Shown here: one piece after another, positions 1-7,612 of the stretch
How positions within the stretch are numbered: position 1 is the stretch's first letter
Layout: the number at the start of each line of letters is the position of its first letter
Assembly (NCBI RefSeq): GCF_900163695.1
Contig: NZ_FUIC01000035.1
Span: 45,554 to 109,553, forward strand
Length of the DNA stretch: 64,000 nt
Direction: 5' to 3'
From: Gulosibacter sp. 10
GTDB lineage: Bacteria; Actinomycetota; Actinomycetes; Actinomycetales; Microbacteriaceae
Notes under the pieces: generated by a model
What the model was told of the DNA's origin: nothing
What the model saw: the letters and a program-made list of their open reading frames with translations, nothing else
Database searches by the model: none
Made by a program: the position numbers and the translations under genes

Positions 1-348
1 GTTGAACTCCAGCCCCGAATCGACTCCATCCTCGATTCGAGCGCCATGCACAAGCAGCAGGTCGACGACTACCGGAGGGAATCCGGCCCTGTCGCTGACG
101 CGGTAGTGCTCTGTACCCGGATATTCCATGGCTAGTTGATACACGTGATAACGAAGGTCGAGCGGATTGCGCAACGGGGACAACATCACGGCTACGCCGC
201 CCACCGCGACCGTGAGCAACAGGGCCACCAGCACCGCCGAAGTTGCGAGCAGCGAGCCCACGGGTTTGCCGCCGCGCGATACTCGATCGCCATCGGACGA
301 TTGCCCATCGTCGCCCATCCACGACTGGAGATCATCGATATCGCTCAT
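1..348 (-). CDS. Membrane protein of unknown function, partial (C-terminus off the left edge)
   Basis: The reading frame is open from an ATG at 348 down to base 1, giving 116 residues with no stop, so the gene continues beyond the window. The start follows GAGGGCGG at a sensible distance. The N-terminus is acidic and polar (starts MSDIDDLQSWMGDDG), followed by one strong hydrophobic segment at about residues 31-54, then a soluble part on the far side. This fits a single-pass membrane protein with an extracytoplasmic domain. I do not recognise the family. It is divergent from the lipoprotein at 756, and the DNA here is less G+C-rich than the rest of the window. Confidence 0.6.
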   Translation of the reverse strand, partial: MSDIDDLQSWMGDDGQSSDGDRVSRGGKPVGSLLATSAVLVALLLTVAVGGVAVMLSPLRNPLDLRYHVYQLAMEYPGTEHYRVSDRAGFPPVVVDLLLVHGARIEDGVDSGLEFN

Positions 349-755
349 CGCGCACCGCCCTCATCGCCCCGCGGGCCTTGCCACCGTTGACCGGCTTCCC
401 AACAGACACTTCGACTACCCGTATTACGGGCTCGGATTCGCCTCGATCTATCGATCACGCGCCGCTTCCGGCAGCATCACGTCGCACACCTGAAGCGACT
501 CACGATCGCAATAGGGCTCGATCTCCCCATTCGACCGTCAAACCAGTCTTGAACTTCAAATTATTCCACGCCGAATATTCCCCTTTTCATTCTCACCAAT
601 CCGCTCAAACAGGATCAGAATACAAGACTCCATTCTCATTGAATATCACCCGAATGGGCCATCCCGTCGAACAGAAGCCACGACGACACATAATTTCTTA
701 TAATGCCCCTTCGCGACTAGTCCTGTAATATTTCGAGCTTGAAAAAATCCTGGGC
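349..755. other. Intergenic region without a recognised gene
   Basis: This 407-base stretch lies between two divergent genes. Bases from about 540 to 730 are clearly A+T-richer than the surroundings, consistent with promoters for both flanking genes. A 13-bp palindrome (CCCGTATTACGGG) lies at 418-430. No convincing open reading frame or RNA gene was seen. Confidence 0.5.
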
Positions 756-1166
756 ATGACAATACTGGCCGCCGTCGCGGTCGTAGCACTGGCAGGATGT
801 TCCGCGGGGCCGGACCGGACAGAGGCGACCGCGCCTGCCGAATCCACCGAGTCGACGGTCGATTTCGCACTAACCGAGACCGAGGCCGCAGAGGCGTGCT
901 CGGACGCGTACTTTGCCGAGCTCGAGGCCCTCTACGATCCCTCGAAGTACGAGGAGTACGAGGAGGTACTCATCGAAAGCGATCGGCAATACATCGAGTC
1001 GCAACGGACCAACTTTGGGTGGGACGCCCCGATCGTCACGTACATGGACGAAGCGATGCACCTCGAATTCGAGTACATCGCGGACGGGGACCCGGCGGGA
1101 CCAATCACCGGCACGGCGACCGCCGACGGTCAGATCTCCCTCGGGAACCGCGAGGAGCAGCCCTAG
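756..1166 (+). CDS. Small lipoprotein of unknown function
   Basis: The 136-residue product begins with a hydrophobic signal ending in a lipobox (LAGC, Cys at about residue 15), so it is probably lipidated and held on the outer face of the membrane. The mature part is short and acidic, with many Glu/Asp and Tyr residues. I do not recognise a family. The start is uncertain: from this ATG the signal lacks the usual lysines, and no Shine-Dalgarno is visible. Upstream, TTG followed by a run of six A bases (742-747) would give the lysines if the run had seven, so a one-base indel or slippage site may hide the true start at about 739. Confidence 0.55.
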   Translation: MTILAAVAVVALAGCSAGPDRTEATAPAESTESTVDFALTETEAAEACSDAYFAELEALYDPSKYEEYEEVLIESDRQYIESQRTNFGWDAPIVTYMDEAMHLEFEYIADGDPAGPITGTATADGQISLGNREEQP

Positions 1167-1316
1167 CTTCTGCACCTCCTGTGCAGGTTCGAGAACTCTT
1201 CGTGCCCTCTGCCGGAGGCTCCCCGAACGGACCATCCACGCGCGACAGTCGGGTGCAACGCCGAGCACCGTCACGATCTTGGCGACGACTCGCCGCCCGA
1301 GTCCCGGCGATATCGC

Positions 1317-1545
1317 GATTCGCCGCCAAGTTCCATCGAGAAGAACCGGCAGCTACCAGGCGCAGCTTGAAGCCCCATGACCGCCGAGGAGTCAGAGCCG
1401 CCAACTTCGTAGGCTCCTACGGAAACTTGGCGGCAAGATGCCACTCGAACACGCAGCGGCCGGCAGACTGCCGCCAAGATTCGGCGGGCACCGACGGATT
1501 CGAACGAAGCGCGCCAGAGCCGCCAGGTTTCCTCCAGGCGGCGCC
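1317..1545. repeat. Cluster of degenerate GCCGCCAAG(T/A)TTC repeats, type B palindromes
   Basis: The gene-free stretch 1167-1553 holds about five copies of a motif like GCCGCCAAGTTC in both orientations: near 1322, 1397, 1421-1434 (inverted), 1470 and 1518. Copies at 1397-1412 and 1417-1434 form an imperfect hairpin. The same word forms the arms of palindromes at 10543-10607 and 54704-54762. Nothing else is seen here. Confidence 0.55.
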
Positions 1546-1553
1546 GGACGCCC

Positions 1554-1985
1554 CTACCCGTCGATCCGCTCGATCTCCGCGGCCGCCGAACGGTCCGAGT
1601 CCGCGAGCAGCGCGCCGAGGCGCTCGACCTCGTCCTGCTCGCCGATCGCCTCCGCGGCGCGGCGCAGCAGCCAGAAGCAGCGCAGCACTCCCTGGTTCGG
1701 CTCGTGGCTCCAGGGCACCGGCCCCTGCCCCTTCCACCCGGCGCGGCGCAGCGCGTCCAGGCCCCGGTGGTAGCCCACCCGGGCGAAGGCGTACGACTCG
1801 AGCACGCGCTCGTCGCGGAAGGCCTGCGCCGCGGCCTCGGCCCACGCGAGCGAGGATTTCGGATGTTTTGTGACGATGGCCGCGAGCGCCGCCTCCTCGC
1901 GCGGCAGATGGCTGAGATCGTCGAGAACCTCGGGCTCTTCGTCGAGTCGGGTTTCGGGGATGCCGAGCAGGTTGTTCGAAGTCAT
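1554..1985 (-). CDS. DUF3151 family protein
   Basis: The 143-residue soluble protein begins MTSNNLLGIPETRLDEEP, the characteristic opening of actinobacterial DUF3151 proteins. Later it has the Trp/Arg-rich helical core (residues about 60-115, including SLAWAEAAAQAF and RAGWKGQGPVPW). The function of the family is not known. I chose the ATG at 1985 rather than an upstream one at 2030, because it gives the usual family N-terminus and the upstream extension is unlike it. It is divergent from the FMN riboswitch transcript. No signal peptide or membrane segment is present. Confidence 0.85.
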   Translation of the reverse strand: MTSNNLLGIPETRLDEEPEVLDDLSHLPREEAALAAIVTKHPKSSLAWAEAAAQAFRDERVLESYAFARVGYHRGLDALRRAGWKGQGPVPWSHEPNQGVLRCFWLLRRAAEAIGEQDEVERLGALLADSDRSAAAEIERIDG

Positions 1986-2025
1986 GGTGCCATTATGGCC
2001 GGGGATGTGTAGGATCGCCCTCGAG

Positions 2026-2159
2026 TACACGTGCTCCGGGGTCGGTGAAATTCCGAGCCGGCGGTGAAAGTCCGCGACCCGCCCGCCAGCGATGGCGGCG
2101 GCTGATCCGGTGGAATTCCGGGACCGACGGTCATAGTCCGGATGGGAGGCGCGCGTGCG
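2026..2159 (+). promoter_or_regulatory. FMN riboswitch (RFN element)
   Basis: The conserved RFN core words are all present in order: GGGTCGGTGAAATTCC, then CCGGCGGTGAAAGTCCGCGA, then GATCCGGTGGAATTCCGG, ACCGACGGTCATAGTC, and GGATGGGAGG, closed by complementary ends near 2030 and 2155. It lies about 85 bases upstream of the transporter genes starting at 2245. These genes should therefore be shut down when FMN is plentiful, which points to riboflavin or a precursor as the cargo. Confidence 0.95.
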
Positions 2160-2244
2160 TTCCGACGCATCCGTTCACGGACGTCGGGGCGCGTCGTCTT
2201 CCCTCGCACCCTCCCTCCGGAGCCAAACCGGATCGGAGTGACGA

Positions 2245-3030
2245 ATGGGACGAAAGCGCCGCGCGATGCGATGGCCGCAGGTGGCCGCGCCCGTGCTGTT
2301 CGCCGCGGTCATCGTGCTCGTATGGCAGCTCGCCGTGGGCACCGGCGCGGTGAGCTCCGCGTTCCTCCCGGCACCCTCCGACCTCATCCGCCGCTTCTGG
2401 CTCGAGCTCACGCAGGGCCCGCTGCTCGACCACACCATCACGACGCTCGCCGCCGCGATCTACGGCACGGTGCTCGCGACCCTCGTGGCCGTACCCCTCG
2501 GCTACCTCATCGCCAAGGTGCGCTGGGTGGACCTCGCGATGACGCCGTACGTGACCGCGTCCCAGGCCATCCCCGCCGTCGCCGTGGCGCCGCTGCTCGC
2601 GCTCTGGATCGGCTACGGCCTGACGCCGATCGCGTTCCTCTGCGCCGTCGTCGCCTTCTTCCCCATGCTCATCACCACCGTGCTCGGCGTGCAGTCGCTG
2701 CCGCAGGACGTGCTCGAGGCGGCGAAGCTCGACGGCGCGAACGCGTGGCAGTCGCTGCGCTGGGTCGAGGCGCCGCTCGCGATGCCGAGCGTGCTCGCCG
2801 GCATCCGCGCCGGCGTCGCCCTCTCGGTCACCGGCGCCGTGGTCGGCGAATTCACGATGGGCGGCCAGGGCCTCGGCATGCTCCTCACCCTCTACCGCGA
2901 CGCGAACGACACCGAGGGCATGTTCGCGACGCTCTTCACGCTCGCCTTCCTCGCGGTCGGCATGTTCACGCTGCTGCGCGTGCTGCAATCCGTCGTCGCC
3001 CGCGCCATCACCAAGGAGAAGAAACGATGA
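2245..3030 (+). CDS. ribX: RibX-like ABC transporter permease (riboflavin or precursor uptake)
   Basis: The 261-residue protein has about six membrane segments. Near residues 155-185 it carries the EAA loop typical of SsuC/TauC/ThiX-type permeases (EAAKLDGANAWQSLRW), which docks onto the ATPase. Control by the FMN riboswitch just upstream makes it a candidate RibX, the permease partner of the NMT1/THI5-like binding protein RibY. The stop overlaps the next gene's start by four bases, so the two are translationally coupled. No ATPase gene lies in the operon, so one must be supplied from elsewhere. GGAG lies about nine bases before the ATG. The exact substrate is inferred from the riboswitch only. 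Confidence 0.85.
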   Translation: MGRKRRAMRWPQVAAPVLFAAVIVLVWQLAVGTGAVSSAFLPAPSDLIRRFWLELTQGPLLDHTITTLAAAIYGTVLATLVAVPLGYLIAKVRWVDLAMTPYVTASQAIPAVAVAPLLALWIGYGLTPIAFLCAVVAFFPMLITTVLGVQSLPQDVLEAAKLDGANAWQSLRWVEAPLAMPSVLAGIRAGVALSVTGAVVGEFTMGGQGLGMLLTLYRDANDTEGMFATLFTLAFLAVGMFTLLRVLQSVVARAITKEKKR

Positions 3031-4013
3031 ACAAGAGCTTCCGGATGCTGGCCGTCGGCGCGGCATCGACGCTGCTGCTCGCCGGCTGCGCAGGCGGCGG
3101 GGCCTCCGACCAGGACGCGCTGACCGTCGGCCTCACCTACACGCCCAACGTGCAGTTCGCCCCCTTCTACGTGGCCGAGGAGCTCGGCTACTTCGAGGAT
3201 GCGGGGGTGGACGTCGAGCTGCGCCACCACGGCGAGAGCGAGGAGCTCTTCGGCGCCCTCAAGGCCGGCGACGAGGACCTCGTCTACGCGGGCGGCGACG
3301 AGATCGTGCAGGCCGTCTCGGCGGGCGTGCCCGTCACCTCGGTCGCGACCCTCTACAACACCTACCCCGCCGTGCTCATCGTCCCCGCCGACTCGGACAT
3401 CGAGACCGCCGCGGACCTCGAGGGCCACTCGGTGGGCACTCCGGGCCCGTACGGCCAGACCTACTTCGCGCTGCTCGCCCTCTTCGACCAGACCGGCCTC
3501 ACCGAGGAGGATGTCGACGTGCAGCACATCGGCTTCACGCAGCAGGCCGCGCTCACCTCCGGCAAGGTCGACGCGGTCATGGGCTTCTCGAACAACGATG
3601 CCGTGCAGTTCGCGGCGCAGGGCTTCGACGTGCGCGTGATCGAGGCCGTCGACCCGGAGGCGCCCACCCTGGTCGGCCCCGCGCTCGGCGCGGCCGAGGG
3701 GCTCGAGGACTCCCAGGTCACCGCCCTGCTCGGCGCCCTGCGCGAGGCGATCGCCTACATCGAGGAGCACCCCGAGGAGACCATCGAGATCTCGGCCGGC
3801 TACATCCCCACGCTCACCACGCAGGAGCAGAAGGACGCCGCGCTCGCCACCCTGGAGGCGACCATCCCGCTCATGGCCCCCGACGGCGACCTGCCGCTGC
3901 TCACCAACAACCCCGATGTGTGGGAGGCGATGCTCGAGTTCATGCCCCGGGCCGGGATCATCCCCGAGCCGGTGGCGGCCGAGGACGCCTACACGAACGA
4001 GCTGCTCCCCTAG
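3027..4013 (+). CDS. ribY: RibY-like substrate-binding lipoprotein (NMT1/THI5-like)
   Basis: The 328-residue protein has a lipoprotein signal (MNKSFRMLAV...) ending in LLAGC at about residue 21, so it is anchored outside the membrane. The mature part is an NMT1/SsuA-type periplasmic-binding fold: LTYTPNVQFAPFYVAEELGYF near the N-terminus, then GVDVELR and the GTPGPYGQTYF loop near residue 140. This family binds riboflavin or HMP-like ligands. With the FMN riboswitch and the coupled permease it is best called RibY. The start overlaps the permease stop as ATGA. Confidence 0.85.
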   Translation: MNKSFRMLAVGAASTLLLAGCAGGGASDQDALTVGLTYTPNVQFAPFYVAEELGYFEDAGVDVELRHHGESEELFGALKAGDEDLVYAGGDEIVQAVSAGVPVTSVATLYNTYPAVLIVPADSDIETAADLEGHSVGTPGPYGQTYFALLALFDQTGLTEEDVDVQHIGFTQQAALTSGKVDAVMGFSNNDAVQFAAQGFDVRVIEAVDPEAPTLVGPALGAAEGLEDSQVTALLGALREAIAYIEEHPEETIEISAGYIPTLTTQEQKDAALATLEATIPLMAPDGDLPLLTNNPDVWEAMLEFMPRAGIIPEPVAAEDAYTNELLP

Positions 4014-4022
4014 GCTGGTCGC

Positions 4023-4688
4023 ATGATCCCCGACGCCGAGCTGCTCGACGCCCTCCGCCGCTGGGCCCGGAGCGCCGACTCGTTCCGGCTCAGCGACTAC
4101 GACGAGTGGGCGCGGGCGAACGATGCCGCGAGCCCGTCCACCCTCATCCTGCGCTTCGGCAGCTGGAGCGAGGCGATGCGCTCGGCGGGGCTCTCGGACA
4201 GGCTCACGACGTCGCGGCAGCAGCGGCAGGTGATCTCGGATGCGGAGATCTGGGCCTGCGTGGTCGCGTACCTGCGGGCCGACCGCGACCGCCGCTCCTA
4301 CGCCGACCTCGGCGTGTGGCTGCGCGAATCCGGGCTGCCGAGCGCCGCGACCGTGCGCGCGAGGCTCGGCAGGTGGTCGGAGGTGCGGGACACCGCGCAG
4401 CGGGTGCTCGACTACGAGGGCGGGCTCGGCACCGGGGCCGAGCCCTGGCCGTTCGCCGACGAGGTGCTCTCGATCACGCCCGGCGCGGGGCCGCGGCGCG
4501 AGCTGACCGAGGATGCCTGCGCCGCCGCCCTGCACCGCACGGCCGTGGTGCTCGACGGGCCGCTCACCATGGCGGCCTACGACGCGGTGCGCGCTCCCGA
4601 GGAGCCGAGCTCGAGCGCGCTGCTGCGGCGGTTCGGGGGCTGGCGCGACGCGCTCAAGGCGACGGGGCTGGGCGACCGCACCCGCTGA
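4023..4688 (+). CDS. Protein made of three homing-endonuclease-associated (HNH_repeat) modules
   Basis: The 221-residue soluble protein contains three copies of a ~50-residue helical module, each ending in a phrase like LRFGSWSEAMRSAGL (residues about 43-58), ARLGRWSEVRDTAQ (about 114-127) and LRRFGGWRDALKATGL (about 201-216). This is the repeat found beside HNH/homing endonuclease domains, where it is thought to contact DNA. No nuclease motif (HNH, GIY-YIG or LAGLIDADG) is visible, so this looks like a stand-alone DNA-binding repeat protein. It starts nine bases after the ribY stop and may be co-transcribed with it by read-through. Confidence 0.7.
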   Translation: MIPDAELLDALRRWARSADSFRLSDYDEWARANDAASPSTLILRFGSWSEAMRSAGLSDRLTTSRQQRQVISDAEIWACVVAYLRADRDRRSYADLGVWLRESGLPSAATVRARLGRWSEVRDTAQRVLDYEGGLGTGAEPWPFADEVLSITPGAGPRRELTEDACAAALHRTAVVLDGPLTMAAYDAVRAPEEPSSSALLRRFGGWRDALKATGLGDRTR

Positions 4689-4843
4689 CGCCGCCGCTGC
4701 CGGGGCGCCCGGCCGCCGGGAACCCCGCTTCTGCCGGGGCCGGGAGGGGCCCGCTCCTGCCGCCGCCCGCCGGGTGCGCATTGTCTGCCCTGCCGCCCGG
4801 TGGTTCTGCCGGTGTGCCGCCGCGCGTCTCCCGCGGGGCTGCT

Positions 4844-4908
4844 GTTCCGGATGCGAATAGGCGGCACATCCGGATATCCGGGTTCTGCGCCCTATTCGCA
4901 TCCGGAAC
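4844..4908. repeat. Type D intergenic palindrome (18-bp perfect arms)
   Basis: Arms at 4844-4861 (GTTCCGGATGCGAATAGG) and 4891-4908 are exact inverted copies, with a 29-base centre that holds a further palindrome, CCGGATATCCGG. It lies between two genes on the + strand and may act as a terminator or be a small palindromic element. No T tract follows. Confidence 0.7.
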
Positions 4909-4951
4909 GGCAGGCCGGGCCGAGCCCCGACGGATGGCTAGGCTTGGGCAG

Positions 4952-5593
4952 ATGAGCGAAACGCACGAGCTGTCGACCCGCGGCGTCGGCCCCTGGGAGG
5001 GCGAGTGGCCCGAGGATCCCCGCTACGACCGGGAGCTGCTCGCGAACGGCGACACCCGCAACGTGATCGATCGCTTCCGGTACTGGACGATGGAGGCGAT
5101 CATCGCCGACCTCGACGAGTCGCGGCATCCGTTCCACGTGGCCATCGAGAACTGGCAGCACGACATGAACATCGGCTCGATCGTGCGCTCGGCCAACGCG
5201 TTCGGCGCGAACACGGTGCACATCATCGGCCGCAAGCGCTGGAACAAGCGCGGCGCGATGGTCACCGACCGCTACCAGCACGTCGTGCACCACGAGACGG
5301 TGGAGGCGTTCGTGGCGTGGGCGCGCTCGGCGGCGCTGCCGATCATGGCGATCGACAACGTGCCAGGGTGCGTGCCCATCGAGGCGACCCCGCTGCCCGA
5401 GCGCTGCGTCTTCCTGTTCGGGCAGGAGGGTCCGGGGCTCACCGCGGAGGCCGTCGCCGCCGCCGAGCAGGTGATCGAGATCACGCAGTTCGGCTCGACC
5501 CGCTCGATCAACGCCTCCGCGGCGGCCGCGGTCACGATGCACGACTGGGTGCTCCAGCACGTCTACGGCCGCCGGCCCGCCGTGCGGGATTAG
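4952..5593 (+). CDS. SpoU/TrmH-family RNA 2'-O-methyltransferase
   Basis: The 213-residue protein has the three SpoU/TrmH motifs: motif 1 NIGSIVRSANAFGA (about residue 71), motif 2 FLFGQEGPGLT (about 152) and motif 3 STRSINASAAAAV (about 178). These build the knotted SAM-binding site and the catalytic Arg/Asn. It should methylate a ribose 2'-OH in rRNA or tRNA in the cytoplasm; the target base cannot be told. I chose the ATG at 4952, though an in-frame ATG at 4934 is also possible. Confidence 0.88.
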   Translation: MSETHELSTRGVGPWEGEWPEDPRYDRELLANGDTRNVIDRFRYWTMEAIIADLDESRHPFHVAIENWQHDMNIGSIVRSANAFGANTVHIIGRKRWNKRGAMVTDRYQHVVHHETVEAFVAWARSAALPIMAIDNVPGCVPIEATPLPERCVFLFGQEGPGLTAEAVAAAEQVIEITQFGSTRSINASAAAAVTMHDWVLQHVYGRRPAVRD

Positions 5594-5637
5594 GCCGGGA
5601 GCCCGGCGAACCGCAACGGTGTCGAGCCGGGGCCGAC

Positions 5638-6510
5638 CTAGGCCCGCCCGAACTCGACGTCGGAGCCGGCGAACCGGCGGCGCATGACCTCGATCGCGGC
5701 CTCGTTGCTGTCGATCAGCAGGAAGCGGCGGTCGAGCTGCAGCGCGGCCGCCCCGGTGGTGCCGCTGCCCGCGAAGAAGTCGAGCACGCGGTCGCCGGGC
5801 CGGCTGCTCGCGGCGATGATGCGGCGCAGGATGCCGAGCGGCTTCTGCGTGGGGTATCCGGTCTTCTCGCGCCCGTTCGGCGAGACGATCGTGTGCCACC
5901 ACACGTCCGTGGGCAGCTTGCCCCGCGCGACCTTCTCGGGCGTCACGAGGCCCGGCGCCATGTAGGGCTCGCGGTCGACCTGCTCGGTGTCGAAGTGGTA
6001 GGCGCGCGGGTTCTTCACGTACACGAGGATCGTCTCGTGCTTCGACGGCCAGCGCTTCCTGGTGCGCCCGCCGTAGTCGTAGGCCCAGATGATCTCGTTG
6101 AGGAAGCACTCGCGCCCGAACAGCGCGTCCAGCAGCACCTTGGCGTAGTGCACCTCGCGGTAGTCGAGGTGCAGGTAGAGCGTGCCGGTGTCGTGCAGCA
6201 GGCGCCAGGCCTCGACGAGCCGCGGCTCGAGGAACTCCCAGTAGTCCTCGAAGGCGTCGTCGTAGGAGGTGACGCCCTCGCGCACCGTCTCGTAGGTCTG
6301 TCCCTTGAACCCGATGCGCCCGCCCTCGGCGGTGCGGACCGAGCGGGTGGTCTCGCGGCGCTGCGTGCGGCCGGTGTTGAACGGCGGGTCGAGGTAGATG
6401 AGCTGGAAGGATGCGTCGGGCAGCTCGCGCAGGATCGGCAGGTTGTCGCCGTGGATGACGGCGTTGCCGGGGCCCGCGCGCTCGGGGCCCGTCTGGACGG
6501 GTTGCTCCAC
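5638..6510 (-). CDS. Orphan beta-class site-specific DNA methyltransferase
   Basis: The 290-residue protein has catalytic motif IV DPPFNTG near the N-terminus (residues about 41-47) and the SAM-binding motif I DFFAGSGTTG near the C-terminus (about 244), the order of beta-class amino-methyltransferases. YPTQKP just before motif I is also typical. It should methylate adenine N6 or cytosine N4 in a short DNA site. No restriction gene is nearby, so it is an orphan. The GTG at 6510 was chosen because AGGGG lies five bases upstream; a GTG at 6516 is an alternative. It starts just after the stop of the upstream gene at 6519. Confidence 0.88.
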   Translation of the reverse strand: MEQPVQTGPERAGPGNAVIHGDNLPILRELPDASFQLIYLDPPFNTGRTQRRETTRSVRTAEGGRIGFKGQTYETVREGVTSYDDAFEDYWEFLEPRLVEAWRLLHDTGTLYLHLDYREVHYAKVLLDALFGRECFLNEIIWAYDYGGRTRKRWPSKHETILVYVKNPRAYHFDTEQVDREPYMAPGLVTPEKVARGKLPTDVWWHTIVSPNGREKTGYPTQKPLGILRRIIAASSRPGDRVLDFFAGSGTTGAAALQLDRRFLLIDSNEAAIEVMRRRFAGSDVEFGRA

Positions 6511-6518
6511 GGCCACCC

Positions 6519-7010
6519 CTACGGCCGCAGCGAGCCGGTGAGCTCGGGGGCGACGGCGAAGCAGGAGTACGTCTCGAGGCCGGAGCCCCATTCCGCCTCG
6601 GATGCCGGCCAGCGCACCTGGATCTCGAGGCCCTCGATCCGCCCGGCCGCGTCGAGGTCGATCGCCTCGGGCGACTGGCATGCGAGCATCGCGCTGTCGC
6701 GGAGCGCCTCCTCGCCGGGCCAGGCCTCGACGTCGAGCACCGTGCTCACGGGCACGAGGGCGGTGAGCTCCGCGGCGTGCGGCTCCTCGCAGGACACGGG
6801 GTCGAAGTCGGCCTGCCAGGGCGATTCGAACTCGGCGAAGCAGTCGCCCGCCTCGAGCGCGGCGAGCGGATGCGCGCTCGGCCCGGTGGTCGCCGGGCTC
6901 AGCTCGCTCGGCGCGGAGGGCCGGCCGAAGGGCGCCCAGAACCATCCGATCGCGGCCGCGGCCACGACGACCGCGGCGCCGACGAGCGCCCACACCGCAC
7001 CCCGCCGCAT
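6519..7010 (-). CDS. Septum_form-family membrane-anchored protein
   Basis: The 163-residue protein has one N-terminal membrane segment (about residues 5-28) and an exported domain with AGDCFAEF and SCEEPHAAELTA. These spaced cysteines and the EPH motif are the hallmark of the actinobacterial 'septum formation' (PF13845) domain. The family role is poorly defined. It lies between pyrE and the DNA methylase with only a few bases on either side, suggesting one transcript from pyrE. Confidence 0.75.
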   Translation of the reverse strand: MRRGAVWALVGAAVVVAAAAIGWFWAPFGRPSAPSELSPATTGPSAHPLAALEAGDCFAEFESPWQADFDPVSCEEPHAAELTALVPVSTVLDVEAWPGEEALRDSAMLACQSPEAIDLDAAGRIEGLEIQVRWPASEAEWGSGLETYSCFAVAPELTGSLRP

Positions 7011-7016
7011 GACGGG

Positions 7017-7571
7017 CTAGACCGCTTCGAGGCCGAGGTCTTCGAGGCCGATCGCGTACCGGTACGGGTAGCCCGCGGCCTCGATGCGCTCGCCGGCGCC
7101 GGTGGCGCGGTCGACGATGGTGCAGACCGCGACGACCTCGGCGCCGACCTTCTCGAGCGCCTCGATGGCGGCGAGCGGCGAGCCGCCGGTGGTGGAGGTG
7201 TCCTCGAGCACGACGACGCGCTTGCCCGCCACGTCCGGGCCCTCGACCTGGCGGCCGCGGCCGTGGTCCTTGGGCTCCTTGCGCACGACGAACGCGTCCA
7301 GCTCGCGGTCGCGGGCGACGGCGCGGTGCATGACGGCGTTCGCGAGCGGGTCGGCGCCCATCGTGAGCCCGCCCACGGCGGCGACCGGCGCGAACTCGTC
7401 GACGAGCTCGAGCAGCACGTCGCCGATGAGCGGCGCGGCGCGGTGGTCGAGCGAGAGCTTGCGGAGATCGATGTAGTAGGAGGCCTTCTTGCCGCTGGTG
7501 AGCGTGAAGTCGCCGTGGAAGACGGCCTCGTCACGGATGAGCTGGATGAGTCGGGTACGCGCGTCGGTCAC
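7017..7571 (-). CDS. pyrE: Orotate phosphoribosyltransferase
   Basis: This enzyme joins orotate to PRPP to give OMP, the fifth step of UMP synthesis, in the cytosol. The 184-residue length is normal. The PRPP-binding loop VVVLEDTSTTGGS is at about residues 118-130, preceded by the catalytic flexible loop region VRKEPKDHGRG (about 96-106). The N-terminal TSGKKASYYIDLRK matches the family well. It leads a small minus-strand cluster with the Septum_form gene and the DNA methylase, and is divergent from xth. Confidence 0.96.
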   Translation of the reverse strand: MTDARTRLIQLIRDEAVFHGDFTLTSGKKASYYIDLRKLSLDHRAAPLIGDVLLELVDEFAPVAAVGGLTMGADPLANAVMHRAVARDRELDAFVVRKEPKDHGRGRQVEGPDVAGKRVVVLEDTSTTGGSPLAAIEALEKVGAEVVAVCTIVDRATGAGERIEAAGYPYRYAIGLEDLGLEAV

Positions 7572-7612
7572 GAGTACCAGGGTAGTTGCTGGCGCGGGTT
7601 ACGGTAGGAGCC

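Noticed and set aside
1317..1545. CRISPR array from the repeated GCCGCCAAG words
   Set aside because: Copies are short, degenerate, irregularly spaced and in both orientations, with no cas genes. No CRISPR array was found anywhere in the window.
2131..4901. Very long minus-strand open frames opposite the RibXY and repeat-protein genes
   Set aside because: They are antisense shadows of G+C-rich genes: composition is Arg/Ala/Gly/His-rich, there are no domains, and the opposite strand has clear families and a riboswitch.
4934..4951. Upstream ATG for the SpoU-type methylase
   Set aside because: It adds six residues (MARLGQ) without a better ribosome site; not decisive, so the downstream ATG was kept.
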